From assembly GCA_010672925.1 (NCBI GenBank), contig JAAHFP010000013.1:376761-413089 (forward strand): a DNA stretch of 36,329 bases. The letters are read 5' to 3'. The translations under genes and the position numbers were made by a program. Origin of the DNA: Symploca sp. SIO1C2 (lineage in GTDB: Bacteria > Cyanobacteriota > Cyanobacteriia > Cyanobacteriales > Coleofasciculaceae). Shown piece by piece: positions 16,139 through 24,948 of this stretch (positions are counted from its first letter, which is position 1; each line of letters begins with the position of its first letter). The notes under the pieces were generated by a model. It saw nothing but the letters and a program-made list of their open reading frames with translations, was not told the origin of the DNA and made no database searches.

Positions 16139-18229
16139 GTGAAGGATTTAGATAGTCGGGAGTGGCTGTTAACCAATGGTTTGGGCAGTTTTGCCAGTGG
16201 TACAGTTTGTGATGCTCGTACCCGCACTTATCACGGTTGGCTAGTGGCAGCTCTTGATCCGCCGGGACATCGTACTCTGTTGCTCTCTCATCTTGATGCC
16301 AGCTTAGAACTAGCAGAAGCAACTTGGGCTCTCTCCACCAATTTCTGGGATGGTGGTAAGCAAATTGAACCTAATGGTTATCAATTGTTGCAATCATTTC
16401 AGTTAGAGCCAGTTCCGAGCTGGATTTGGAGTTCTGAACAGTGGCAGTTGACAAGACAGCTGGTGATGCCTTACGGCTTAATTGAGGAAGGGATAAGAGA
16501 TAGTAAGACAAATTCCAGTAACAGCCATCAATTCTGTAACCGTATTTTAGTTCAGTATCGATATGAAGGCAGTGAAGTAGCGACACTCAGACTAAGACCG
16601 TTGATTGCTGACCGCGACTTTCACCATCAGCAATCAGCAACAGAAAAGTTACAATTTTCCCAACTAGTATTATCTCAGGGCATCTACTTACAAGGAATTC
16701 GCCCTAATTTTGTGGGAACCCCCTGGCAACTGCGTTGGAGCAGCGGTTACTATCAACCAGAAGGTTTTTGGTACTGGAATTATTACTATCCTGAGGAAAA
16801 CCTACGAGGCTTAAGTGATTGCGAAGACCTTTACAGTCCTGGCTACCTGAGTGTGATGTTACATCCAGGAGAAACGGTTACTCTAGAAGCTAGGGTGGGA
16901 TGGTCAGAGTCAACTCTACCGGAGTTAAATTCTCAGTTATTTGAACAAGCGGTATCAGAAGTCCAAGCACGTCAAAGTAGGTTGTTTTCTTTAGTGCCAG
17001 TAACTTCAACAAGCCATTTACCTGTTTCCCCACCTGCTGATATCAGTCCTAACAGTAACAATTCAACCGAAAATGAGCTTATTTGGCGCCAGCTGTTACG
17101 AGCAGGAGACCAATTTATTGCCTATCGTGCGTCTATTGATGGACCAACAGTAATTGCGGGTTACCCTTGGTTCAGTGATTGGGGTCGAGATACCCTAATT
17201 TCCTTACCAGGACTGGCTTTAGCTACTGGACAATTTGATTTAGCTAAAGGATTACTAGAAACTTTTAGCAGCTATTGTCGTGATGGGTTGATTCCTAATA
17301 CTTTCCCAGATAAAGATGCTGAACCAACATATAACAGTATTGATGCTTCCCTTTGGTGGATTGAAACCTTAGGACTATACCTGACAACTACCCAAGATTG
17401 GGATTTTTTGACTCAGCAATATCCCGTAGTGCGGGAAATTTACAAAGCCTATACAGCTGGTTCCCTTTACAATATCCGGGTCGATGCTGCTGATGGACTC
17501 TTGATTTGGGATGCTCCCCAGGTGGCTCTGACTTGGATGGATGCAGTGATTGATGGTAAGCCAGTGACGCCACGCCGGGGTAAACCGGTAGAAATTAATG
17601 CCTTATGGTACTCAGCTTTGTGTTGGATCAGTAAGTGGACGGAACAATTGGTGAGTGAGGGAGCTACGGATCAAGTACGTCTGTTACACCAGGGCCAACA
17701 TTATGCTGAACAGGCACAACAAGTAAAGGCTTCGTTGCTCAAGTTTTGGAATCCAGAGCAGGGTTACTTGTTTGATACCATTGAACCGGATGACCGACGT
17801 AATACCCAGATTCGTCCCAATGCAGTTTTGGCTCTCTCCCTGTATCACTGCGGATTTCCTGAGCATCAGGGAAAGTCAGTGTTACAAGTGGTATGCGATC
17901 GCCTATTAACTCCCTACGGTTTACGTAGTCTTGATCCTGCTGACCCAGACTACATTGGTAACTATAGCGGTAATCGTTGGCATCGCGATACTGCCTATCA
18001 TCAGGGAACAGTTTGGAGTTGGCTAATCGGGCCATTTATCCGTGCTTGGAAGCGCTTCCACCCGACAGAACCAGTTCCCTGGGACTGGCAACCTTTGCTA
18101 GAGCACCTGCAACAGCAAGCCTGCCTCGGATCGATTTCCGAAATTTTTGATGGTGACCCACCCCATGCCCCTCAGGGAGCGATCGCTCAAGGTTGGTCTG
18201 TTGCTGAATTAATTCGGCATTTTTGGTAA
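16139..18229 (+). CDS. Glycogen debranching enzyme (amylo-alpha-1,6-glucosidase, GH133-like)
   Basis: 696 residues from GTG 16139; an in-frame TAG at 16124-16126 rules out a longer protein, and GGGGTAGGG just upstream may serve as ribosome site. The N-terminal domain (about 1-260) begins with REWLLTNGLGSFASG and RTRTYHGWLV. The C-terminal (alpha/alpha)6 catalytic domain (about 315-690) includes YPWFSDWGRDT, DGLIPNTFPD, SIDASLWW, KPVEINALWY and IRPNAVLALS. It hydrolyses alpha-1,6 branch points in glycogen or limit dextrins in the cytoplasm. A stretch of about 20 Ser/Thr/Pro/Asn-rich residues near 295-310 is a variable interdomain linker. No other glycogen gene is adjacent. Convergent with the CobW-type gene. 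Confidence 0.93.
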   Translation: MKDLDSREWLLTNGLGSFASGTVCDARTRTYHGWLVAALDPPGHRTLLLSHLDASLELAEATWALSTNFWDGGKQIEPNGYQLLQSFQLEPVPSWIWSSEQWQLTRQLVMPYGLIEEGIRDSKTNSSNSHQFCNRILVQYRYEGSEVATLRLRPLIADRDFHHQQSATEKLQFSQLVLSQGIYLQGIRPNFVGTPWQLRWSSGYYQPEGFWYWNYYYPEENLRGLSDCEDLYSPGYLSVMLHPGETVTLEARVGWSESTLPELNSQLFEQAVSEVQARQSRLFSLVPVTSTSHLPVSPPADISPNSNNSTENELIWRQLLRAGDQFIAYRASIDGPTVIAGYPWFSDWGRDTLISLPGLALATGQFDLAKGLLETFSSYCRDGLIPNTFPDKDAEPTYNSIDASLWWIETLGLYLTTTQDWDFLTQQYPVVREIYKAYTAGSLYNIRVDAADGLLIWDAPQVALTWMDAVIDGKPVTPRRGKPVEINALWYSALCWISKWTEQLVSEGATDQVRLLHQGQHYAEQAQQVKASLLKFWNPEQGYLFDTIEPDDRRNTQIRPNAVLALSLYHCGFPEHQGKSVLQVVCDRLLTPYGLRSLDPADPDYIGNYSGNRWHRDTAYHQGTVWSWLIGPFIRAWKRFHPTEPVPWDWQPLLEHLQQQACLGSISEIFDGDPPHAPQGAIAQGWSVAELIRHFW

Positions 18230-18231
18230 TA

Positions 18232-18341
18232 AGCATTCAGCTATCAGCTTTTAGCCAAGAGTCGGCATCAAGGTGATAGCTGAGTGCTCATATTTGCAGT
18301 CCATCGATGCAATTTTCACAGCACCTGCATAGCTGAATGCT
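18232..18341. repeat. AGCATTCAGCTAT inverted-repeat pair in the convergent spacer
   Basis: AGCATTCAGCTAT (18232-18244) is exactly complementary to ATAGCTGAATGCT (18329-18341), with further GATAGCTGA-type copies between. This may fold into a large hairpin and serve both convergent genes as terminator, but it looks like a dispersed repeat. Confidence 0.55.
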
Positions 18342-18346
18342 GATAG

Positions 18347-19447
18347 CTAATTACTTACACAATTTTGCAATTGCTCCCGCAACAAGTCATGGTCTAAATC
18401 CTGACCAATCAATACTAGTTGAGTTTTTGGTTCACCTTTCCACTCATCATCCTCAATACTAAAGCGCTTACCGCTGAGATGAAAGATATGACGGAGAGGA
18501 CTCTCGTCAAATTTGATAATTCCCTTAGCTCGAAAAATATTGGGAGTTAGTTGATGATCTAGAAAATTCTGAAATTTCTTGATTGACAGTGGCTTGTCGC
18601 TCTCGAAGGAAATGGAAGTAAAACCATCATTTTCTAAGTGATGGGAGTGGTGATGATCGTGATGATCATGGTGCTCATGATCGTGATCATGATGGTGGTG
18701 GTGGTCATGATCATGGTGATGCTCGTGCTCATGGTCGTGCTCATGGTCGTGCTCATGATGGTCATGAGCTGATGATTCTGCCTCGAAATACTTGTCCGAC
18801 TCAAATAAGCCAACGCTGAGAACTAGGGGCAGTGATACTTTGGCTTGGTTAGTGCGGAGAATCCTGGAACCTGATTTGATCTGTCTAATTCTAGCTTCGA
18901 GTGAATCGACATCAGTTTTATCTACCAGGTCAGTTTTATTGAGTACAATAATGTCACCGTAAGCAATCTGACTGCTAGCTGCGTCACTGTTGAACAAATC
19001 CAGACTGAAATTTTCGCAGTCTACCATAGTAACGATCGAATCTAGGCGAGTCATGTCTCGCAGTTCTGTACCCAGGAAAGTCAGAGCTACTGGCAGGGGG
19101 TCTGCTAAACCGGTGGTTTCTACGACCAAGTAATCCACCTTGTCCTCCCGTTCGAGCACCTTGTAGATTGCCTCGATCAAATCATTGTTAATCGTACAAC
19201 AGACACAACCGTTATTCAGCTCCACCATATCATCTTCGGCAGCGACAATCAGCTCATTATCAATACCAATTTCACCAAACTCATTGACAAGTACAGCGGT
19301 TTTGACGCCTTCTTGGTTACTCAAGATATGGTTGAGGAGAGTAGTTTTGCCGCTGCCGAGAAAACCAGTAATGATGGTGACTGGCAAACCGTGCTTAGGA
19401 GCATCCATTACCTGATTAGGGGCAGACTGAATTGTTGCTGATTCCAT
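18347..19447 (-). CDS. CobW/COG0523-family GTPase with His-rich metal-binding loop
   Basis: 366 residues. Walker A GFLGSGKTT (about 28-36), the family motif CVCCTI (about 80-85), NKTD for guanine specificity (about 170), and a C-terminal CobW_C domain with RAKGIIKF. Between them lies a run of about 45 residues made almost entirely of His with Asp and Glu (about 228-272), typical of COG0523 members that handle zinc, cobalt or nickel. Such proteins load a metal into client enzymes under GTP hydrolysis. No client gene is adjacent, and no AT-rich Zur-type palindrome is visible upstream, so the metal cannot be assigned. Cytoplasmic. Convergent with the debranching-enzyme gene. Confidence 0.92.
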   Translation of the reverse strand: MESATIQSAPNQVMDAPKHGLPVTIITGFLGSGKTTLLNHILSNQEGVKTAVLVNEFGEIGIDNELIVAAEDDMVELNNGCVCCTINNDLIEAIYKVLEREDKVDYLVVETTGLADPLPVALTFLGTELRDMTRLDSIVTMVDCENFSLDLFNSDAASSQIAYGDIIVLNKTDLVDKTDVDSLEARIRQIKSGSRILRTNQAKVSLPLVLSVGLFESDKYFEAESSAHDHHEHDHEHDHEHEHHHDHDHHHHHDHDHEHHDHHDHHHSHHLENDGFTSISFESDKPLSIKKFQNFLDHQLTPNIFRAKGIIKFDESPLRHIFHLSGKRFSIEDDEWKGEPKTQLVLIGQDLDHDLLREQLQNCVSN

Positions 19448-20078
19448 AGAGCTCTTGAAAACTTGAAATTATACCGGAATGAAGACCTGCTTAGCACTTA
19501 TACCAAAAATCTCAAGTAGCATCATACTCTTTAGGCAGGAGACTCCGAAGCGAGAGAAGGAAGTATGTGTGTCAGGACTTTTAATTTTTGGTACTGTGTG
19601 GTGCCGTCACTTCCTTAAATATAGCACTAGTTAGGATTTGCGGAATCAAGTTTGAAGCCATGCCAGATGAGAACTCCAGGAAAAGATTGCGGAGAAATAT
19701 AGATACAAGGGAGAACTTATGATTTTTGAACAACGAGCTATAAATCCCACGGCTTATTTCACCTCACCCAGAAAAGAAGGCTTCGACAAAATCAGCAGCT
19801 GAAAAGGTAAATTTGGTATTATCTTTATTTTCTGCTATTCTATTATTTATCCATAATGGGTAAGGTGTGCGCCTACATATAAAACTGTGAAACATGCAGT
19901 TGACTCTTCAGGCAAGAGGCAGGAGGCAGAACCTAACCCTAATCTACCCTTGGATGGGAAGAAGAGGCTCCTCGGAGCTAAGAGAAGCTGACTTGTTTCT
20001 TACCTTCTTTTTGACGCGGAATTTTATCCTATTCCCCATCCCCTGCTCCGTCAGACGCTCACTACTTATTACTTTGTT
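19448..20078. other. 631-bp spacer upstream of cysS
   Basis: No confident gene. A 27-codon frame (19719-19802, starting MIFEQRAINP) follows AAGGGAGA at good spacing and could be a small protein. A motif GGTAAGGTGTGCGCC near 19860 resembles 28086-28123. Bases 19905-20070 are low-complexity CAAGAGGCAGGAGGC and CCCCATCCCC tracts. cysS starts directly after them, without a strong ribosome site. Confidence 0.5.
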
Positions 20079-21527
20079 ATGACCCTAACCCTCTACAATA
20101 CCCTGACTCGCGGCAAAGAGACTTTTGAAACTGTAGAAGCTGGTAAAGTACGGATGTATTGCTGCGGCATCACGGCTTATGACTATTGCCATTTGGGTCA
20201 TGCTAGAACTTGCATTGTTTGGGATACGGTTCGCCGCTATCTGCAATGGTTGGGTTATGAAGTGAAGTATGTGCAGAATTTTACTGATATTGACGATAAG
20301 ATTATCAACCGGGCAAGGCGAGAAGGGACGACAATGGAAGAGGTGGCAGAGCGCTTTATCCAGGCATATTTTGTCGATATGGAGCGCCTGAATGTCCAAC
20401 AAGCAGATGCCTATCCCCGTGCAACTGATACCCTTGATGGCATTAAAAAGCTAGTATCCGAACTGGAGCAAAAAGGCTACGCTTACCCAGCTCAGGGAGA
20501 TGTTTACTATACAGTGCGCCAGTTTTCTGAATATGGCAAACTCTCTGGCAGGAAGTTAGAAGACTTACAAGCAGGAGCTAGTGGTAGGGTAACTGTAGAA
20601 GAGCCGGAAGCATCTAAGAAAAAAGACCCGTTTGATTTTGCTTTGTGGAAAGCTTCCAAGCCGGGGGAACCTGCTTGGGAATCTCCTTGGGGTAAGGGAC
20701 GCCCTGGCTGGCATATCGAATGTTCGGCAATGGTGCGAGAAAATTTGGGTGAAACTATTGATATTCATACTGGTGGCTCTGACTTGACTTTTCCTCACCA
20801 CGAGAATGAAATTGCTCAGTCGGAGGCAGTAACAGGAAAACCATTGGCTCGTTACTGGTTACACAATGGTATGGTTAAGGTGGGTGGAGAGAAAATGTCC
20901 AAATCTGTGGGCAACTTTACCACAATCCGCGACTTACTAGACCGTCCAGTAGACCCGATGGCTATACGGTTGTTTGTCCTGCAAGTACAGTACCGCAAGC
21001 CTCTCGATTTTAGTGATGAAGCGATCGCGGCTGCTACAAATGGTTGGCAAACTATCAAGGAAGGATTGTTATTTGCTCATCAGTACGGTACGCAATTGGG
21101 ATGGGATGATTCCGCTTCTATTTCCTCTCCTATTGCACAGCGCTTTCAAGAGGCAGTTGATGATGACTTTAACTTTGCTGGCGGTTTAGCGGTTTTGTTT
21201 GAAGTAGCCAAGGAATTGCAACGGGAAGGCAATATTTTGGTGCATCAAGGAAAAACAGAAGTACCCTCCCCAGAGTTGGAGCAAAAGTGGCGTACTTTAG
21301 TGGAACTAGCACAGGTGCTTGGTTTGGAAGCTCAGCCAGAGGAAGCAGTTGAGGAACCTGGTGATAGTTTAACGGAAGCGGAGATTGAGTCTTTAATCGA
21401 GCAGCGTTTTCAGGCGCGGAAGGCGAAAAATTTTGCTGAAGCGGATCGTATTCGCGATGAGTTAAAAAATCTAGGTATTACTTTAATCGATCAGGCTGGT
21501 GGTGTTACTAAATGGCATCGTGGTTAA
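20079..21527 (+). CDS. cysS: Cysteinyl-tRNA synthetase
   Basis: 482 residues. A class I synthetase: the HIGH-type signature HLGHA (about 38-42) follows YCCGITAYD, whose cysteine belongs to the zinc site together with the later GWHIECSAM and HHENE; KMSKS is at about 272-276. The C-terminal DALR-like and anticodon-binding helices end in FAEADRIRDELKNLGI and DQAGGVTKWHRG, typical of bacterial CysRS. It charges tRNA-Cys with cysteine in the cytoplasm. Start ATG 20079 agrees with the usual N-terminus (LTLYNTLTR). Followed by a 325-bp spacer with a strong palindrome, so transcription of the next gene is probably separate. Confidence 0.97.
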   Translation: MTLTLYNTLTRGKETFETVEAGKVRMYCCGITAYDYCHLGHARTCIVWDTVRRYLQWLGYEVKYVQNFTDIDDKIINRARREGTTMEEVAERFIQAYFVDMERLNVQQADAYPRATDTLDGIKKLVSELEQKGYAYPAQGDVYYTVRQFSEYGKLSGRKLEDLQAGASGRVTVEEPEASKKKDPFDFALWKASKPGEPAWESPWGKGRPGWHIECSAMVRENLGETIDIHTGGSDLTFPHHENEIAQSEAVTGKPLARYWLHNGMVKVGGEKMSKSVGNFTTIRDLLDRPVDPMAIRLFVLQVQYRKPLDFSDEAIAAATNGWQTIKEGLLFAHQYGTQLGWDDSASISSPIAQRFQEAVDDDFNFAGGLAVLFEVAKELQREGNILVHQGKTEVPSPELEQKWRTLVELAQVLGLEAQPEEAVEEPGDSLTEAEIESLIEQRFQARKAKNFAEADRIRDELKNLGITLIDQAGGVTKWHRG

Positions 21528-21657
21528 GAATTAAGAATTAAGAATGGAGAATGAAGGTCGAATTGACAACAGTACCTATTGTAGGGTGTGTTAGCGTAGC
21601 GGATGCTGGTGGCGAAATATTGCGTAATATATCTCCGCTGCTGAATGCCCCCTAAAT

Positions 21658-21705
21658 CCCCCAATTCTGGGGGACTTTGAGTCCGGGCTCCCCCAGAATT
21701 GGGGG
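21658..21705. terminator. Strong GC-rich hairpin downstream of cysS
   Basis: CCCCCAATTCTGGGGGA (21658-21674) pairs perfectly with TCCCCCAGAATTGGGGG (21689-21705) over 17 bp. It could stop transcription from cysS, but the sequence belongs to a GC-rich palindrome type common between cyanobacterial genes. The remainder of 21528-21852 holds no gene that I can see. Confidence 0.6.
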
Positions 21706-21852
21706 CTGGGGGGCTTCAATCACCTTTGTATTGTTACAAATGTTTCCAAATATTAATTTCGCCACCAGTATCGCGCGTAGCGTAACGCACCACTTCGGGT
21801 ACAATCATTTTCAAAAATCGCCTTCGAGAAAACGATAGGGAATGGGGAATAA

Positions 21853-23484
21853 GTGAGAGGCAATAGGCAACAGTCAACTTTAGTGAAAGCAGAAGAGATC
21901 AACCTGAAAACAACAGGACTGCAAATTTTGGCAGTAACAGCCTTCCTTGGTCTGGGTTTTTTACTCAAAGGCAACGTAGGTAATGTCAACGAAGTCTATG
22001 CATTGCCCTTGGCTAAACAATTTGCTGATCCTACTTGGGTTCCGGGAGACTGGTACTATAATGAACCCGCCGGGTATCGACTGCTGTTTGTTGCTTTGTT
22101 TGGTCACCTAGCCGTAGCTTGGGGATTGTTAGCAACTTCCATAATCGGAAGACTAATTTACTATATTCTCATATCTTCAGGATTAGTCTTATTAGGTAGA
22201 AAGCTAGGCATCAGCTTACCACCTTTATTAGTAGGAATTGGTCTGTTTTTATTCGTCAATCACTACCAAGGAATGGCTGCTCAGGAGTGGTTGGTGGGAG
22301 GGGTTGAGTCTAAATCATTTGCTTACAGTTTCCTCCTCTTCGCTATTTACTTAATGTTAGGGGGGCAATATCGCCTCATGGCATTGATGCTAGGATTATC
22401 TGCCTCATTTCATGTGTTAGTGGGGGGTTGGGCATTCCTAGCAATAGTGGGATGGCTACTTTGGAGGCGCAGAAAAGATTTTGTGGATATCTCTTATGTA
22501 GGTTCAGTTTTTCTGATCTACTTAGTAGGCAGTGGGTTTGCTATTTTGCCTGTACTTCAGCAGTTATTTAATTGGACTCCCACCGGTACTATCCAGCCTT
22601 CCTATTTATATGTCTTCATTCGAGCCCCTCACCATCTCAATCCTCTATCCTGGGACTCAGATTGGTGGCTGTTGCCGTCAGCCTACTTACTGGCTTTAGC
22701 CATTAGTTGGTTCCTACTCAAACGCCAGCAGCAGTCTGAAGAATCCTCTCCAGAGTATATAGCTCGTAAATCATTGGCTGAGTTTACCTTAATTACTTTA
22801 GTACCTTTTGTCCTAGGATTAGCGATCGCACCTTTCGATACTCAAGGTAAGCTCTTGCAGTATTTCTTCTTCCGTTTGGGTGATATCATGTTACCGCTCA
22901 ATAGCTGTCTGTTACTTGTTTGCGCTTTGGAACAATCTTTCAGCGGCAGAAAACGGCAGTTCTTTTCACTATCCTGTATTCTACTACTAAGTATTGCTGT
23001 TAGTATCCTGAGTGTCAATTTTTACCACTCATTACTCGCTCTAACTCAATTTCCGAGTAAGGAACAGGGAGTAGAACCGGAATGGCAAGATATGTGTACT
23101 TGGATTAAAACTAATACTCCTCACGATACCCTGATTATTTCTCCCCCGGTGGAATTTGTCAACTTTACCTGGCTCACGGATCGTCCCACTATTGCTAAAT
23201 TCCGATTAACACCTTCAGTTTCTGCCAGTCTAGCTGAGTGGGATGAGCGCCTCAGGGACTTGAGTGGTAATATAAATCCCTGGCCGAGTAAAGATAATAA
23301 AAAGGATAAGAGAAGTGAAATTCGTCAGGCACTGACTGCTGGTTACTATAGTTTACAAACTCCTCAAGTTGAATCATTAATGCTCAAGTACCAATCAAAT
23401 TATTTTGTCACTCGTACTGAATACCAACTAGAGTTACCCATTGCTTATCAAAATTCAAAATTTATAATTCATAATTCAAAATAA
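21853..23484 (+). CDS. Multi-pass membrane protein, GT-C/DUF6798-like
   Basis: About 543 residues with roughly ten to twelve hydrophobic segments between residues 22 and 390, then a soluble C-terminal part (about 400-520) with TWIKTNTPHDTLIISPP and FTWLTDRPT. Topology and a long extracytoplasmic-type tail resemble GT-C glycosyltransferase-like proteins; I believe cyanobacterial homologues are labelled DUF6798, but function is unknown. Start is GTG 21853; GTG 21883 is also possible because the first ten residues come from a low-complexity GGCAATAGG tract. The final residues (QNSKFIIHNSK) are encoded by AATTCAAAAT repeat units, so the native C-terminus has probably been replaced or extended by a repeat. 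Confidence 0.75.
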   Translation: MRGNRQQSTLVKAEEINLKTTGLQILAVTAFLGLGFLLKGNVGNVNEVYALPLAKQFADPTWVPGDWYYNEPAGYRLLFVALFGHLAVAWGLLATSIIGRLIYYILISSGLVLLGRKLGISLPPLLVGIGLFLFVNHYQGMAAQEWLVGGVESKSFAYSFLLFAIYLMLGGQYRLMALMLGLSASFHVLVGGWAFLAIVGWLLWRRRKDFVDISYVGSVFLIYLVGSGFAILPVLQQLFNWTPTGTIQPSYLYVFIRAPHHLNPLSWDSDWWLLPSAYLLALAISWFLLKRQQQSEESSPEYIARKSLAEFTLITLVPFVLGLAIAPFDTQGKLLQYFFFRLGDIMLPLNSCLLLVCALEQSFSGRKRQFFSLSCILLLSIAVSILSVNFYHSLLALTQFPSKEQGVEPEWQDMCTWIKTNTPHDTLIISPPVEFVNFTWLTDRPTIAKFRLTPSVSASLAEWDERLRDLSGNINPWPSKDNKKDKRSEIRQALTAGYYSLQTPQVESLMLKYQSNYFVTRTEYQLELPIAYQNSKFIIHNSK

Positions 23485-23628
23485 ATGCGGTATTTTTGAG
23501 CAAAAAAGGAAATTGACTCGAAGATTTATAGCAACCGCCAGGGCTGTTAGGACAACGCCAAATGCTAAAGCCTTTACCTGTCAATCTTTTCCCTTCTGCC
23601 TTCTGCCCTCTGCCCTCTGCCTTTTGCT

Positions 23629-24498
23629 ATGATGACCAACAATAAACCATATCTAAAAATTAGAGACAGCCTTTTCCTTTGGGGAGAGCGCACTTATCTG
23701 ATGGGTGTCTTAAATGTAACACCAGATAGTTTTAGTGACGGAGGAGAATTTAATACACCTGCTGCTGCCTTGGCACAAGCCCAACGATTGGTAGATGCTG
23801 GTGCCGATATTATTGATATTGGTGGTCAATCGACTCGACCCGGTGCTCAACTAGTTTCTGAAGCGGAAGAACTCCAGCGGGTGCTACCGGTGGTGGAAGC
23901 AGTGCGATCCTCATTGAATGTGCCGATTTCTGTGGATACAAACAGAGCATCTGTAGCGGAAAAAGCAGTAGCAGCAGGGGCAGATGTAGTAAATGATATT
24001 TCTGGGGGAACTTTTGATCCAGATATGTTACCAGTAGTTGCCCAGTTGCATGTCCCGATTATTTTGATGCATATGCGGGGAACACCCCAAACTATGCAAC
24101 AACTTACAGACTACCAAGACTTAATTGGCGAAATCTACCAGTTTCTAGAAGGTCAAATTGTTGCTGCTCTCGCTGCGGGAATTGAGCGATCGCATCTTAT
24201 TATTGATCCTGGTATTGGTTTTGCCAAAACTTTTGAACAAAATTTGTCAATCCTCAGACAACTGCCAACCTTTCAGGCTCTGGATGTTCCTCTGTTAATT
24301 GGGGTATCGCGGAAAAGTTTTATTGGTCATATCCTCAATCAACCTAACCCCAAAAACCGAGTTTGGGGTACTGCTGCTGCTTGTTGTAGTGCAATCGCAG
24401 CTGGTGCTGAACTTCTTCGAGTTCACGATGTCCTGGAAATGCGAGATGTTTCCTTAGTTGCCGACGCTATCTGGCGCAAGAGCGATAATAATGATTAA
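23629..24498 (+). CDS. folP: Dihydropteroate synthase
   Basis: 289 residues. All signature segments are present: MGVLNVTPDSFSDGG, IIDIGGQSTRPGA, VPISVDTNRA, DVVNDISGG, ILMHMRGTP, IIDPGIGFAKT and LLIGVSRKSFIG. It joins 6-hydroxymethyl-dihydropterin diphosphate to p-aminobenzoate to give dihydropteroate in folate synthesis, in the cytoplasm. Start is ATG 23629 or 23632; low-complexity CTTCTGCCCTCTGCC repeats lie immediately upstream and there is no clear ribosome site. Followed after 11 bp by a perfect 28-bp palindrome. No other folate gene lies in the window. Confidence 0.97.
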   Translation: MMTNNKPYLKIRDSLFLWGERTYLMGVLNVTPDSFSDGGEFNTPAAALAQAQRLVDAGADIIDIGGQSTRPGAQLVSEAEELQRVLPVVEAVRSSLNVPISVDTNRASVAEKAVAAGADVVNDISGGTFDPDMLPVVAQLHVPIILMHMRGTPQTMQQLTDYQDLIGEIYQFLEGQIVAALAAGIERSHLIIDPGIGFAKTFEQNLSILRQLPTFQALDVPLLIGVSRKSFIGHILNQPNPKNRVWGTAAACCSAIAAGAELLRVHDVLEMRDVSLVADAIWRKSDNND

Positions 24499-24509
24499 TC
24501 GAAAATCCC

Positions 24510-24537
24510 GTAGAGACGCGCCATGGCGCGTCTCTAC
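24510..24537. terminator. Perfect 28-bp palindrome after folP
   Basis: The 14-base half GTAGAGACGCGCCA is followed directly by its exact complement TGGCGCGTCTCTAC. A very stable stem 11 bp after the folP stop, followed by AATTAG. It may terminate folP transcription, but I recall GAGACGCGCCATGGCGCGTC as a recurrent repeat in cyanobacterial genomes. Confidence 0.65.
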
Positions 24538-24540
24538 AAT

Positions 24541-24948
24541 TAGTGAAACTAAAAATTATTCATTCGGGTCTGAATTCCTTAGACTTCTTGCATAAATCCC
24601 GGAAAGGCATAGCATTTGCAGAACAAAACTTTGATTTTATGGGCAATATGCCAGCACCAATGCTACGTGGTATTTTTACCTTCAACCGCAAGAAGGCTCA
24701 CACCCGAATTCAAAGAAATCGGTGTTGAGATGAATTGCGGGCAAAATTTTGGCAGATAACGAGTCAATCCACTCTTCTACCATTGCCGTCATCGTCTTAT
24801 CCCTAGAAGACAGCATAAGCTTTAAAGATGTTTAATATGAAAGAAAGCTAATTCAACAAGTTAAGAGCCTTGTTTTTTATCTTAATTTACACAACGATGA
24901 TACGTATATGTTATTATATAATCAGGTCGATAAAACTTGGAAAATATA
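24541..24948. other. Spacer upstream of tnpB; probable left part of the element
   Basis: TTAGACTTCTTGCATAAAT (24579) resembles 12035-12054 and may be an old insertion-sequence end. A weak hairpin, GTCTT-ATCCCTAG-AAGAC, lies near 24800 and could belong to the left end of the TnpB element. The short frame at 24543-24728 has no recognisable content. AT-rich TATA-like sequence precedes tnpB. Confidence 0.4.

Noticed and set aside
19894-20082. 62-codon frame just upstream of cysS
   Set aside because: Low-complexity CAAGAGGCAGGAGGC and CCCCATCCCC sequence; no domain, and it overlaps the cysS start.
24543-24728. 61-codon frame between folP and tnpB
   Set aside because: GTG start without ribosome site and no recognisable motif; may be a fragment of an old mobile element.
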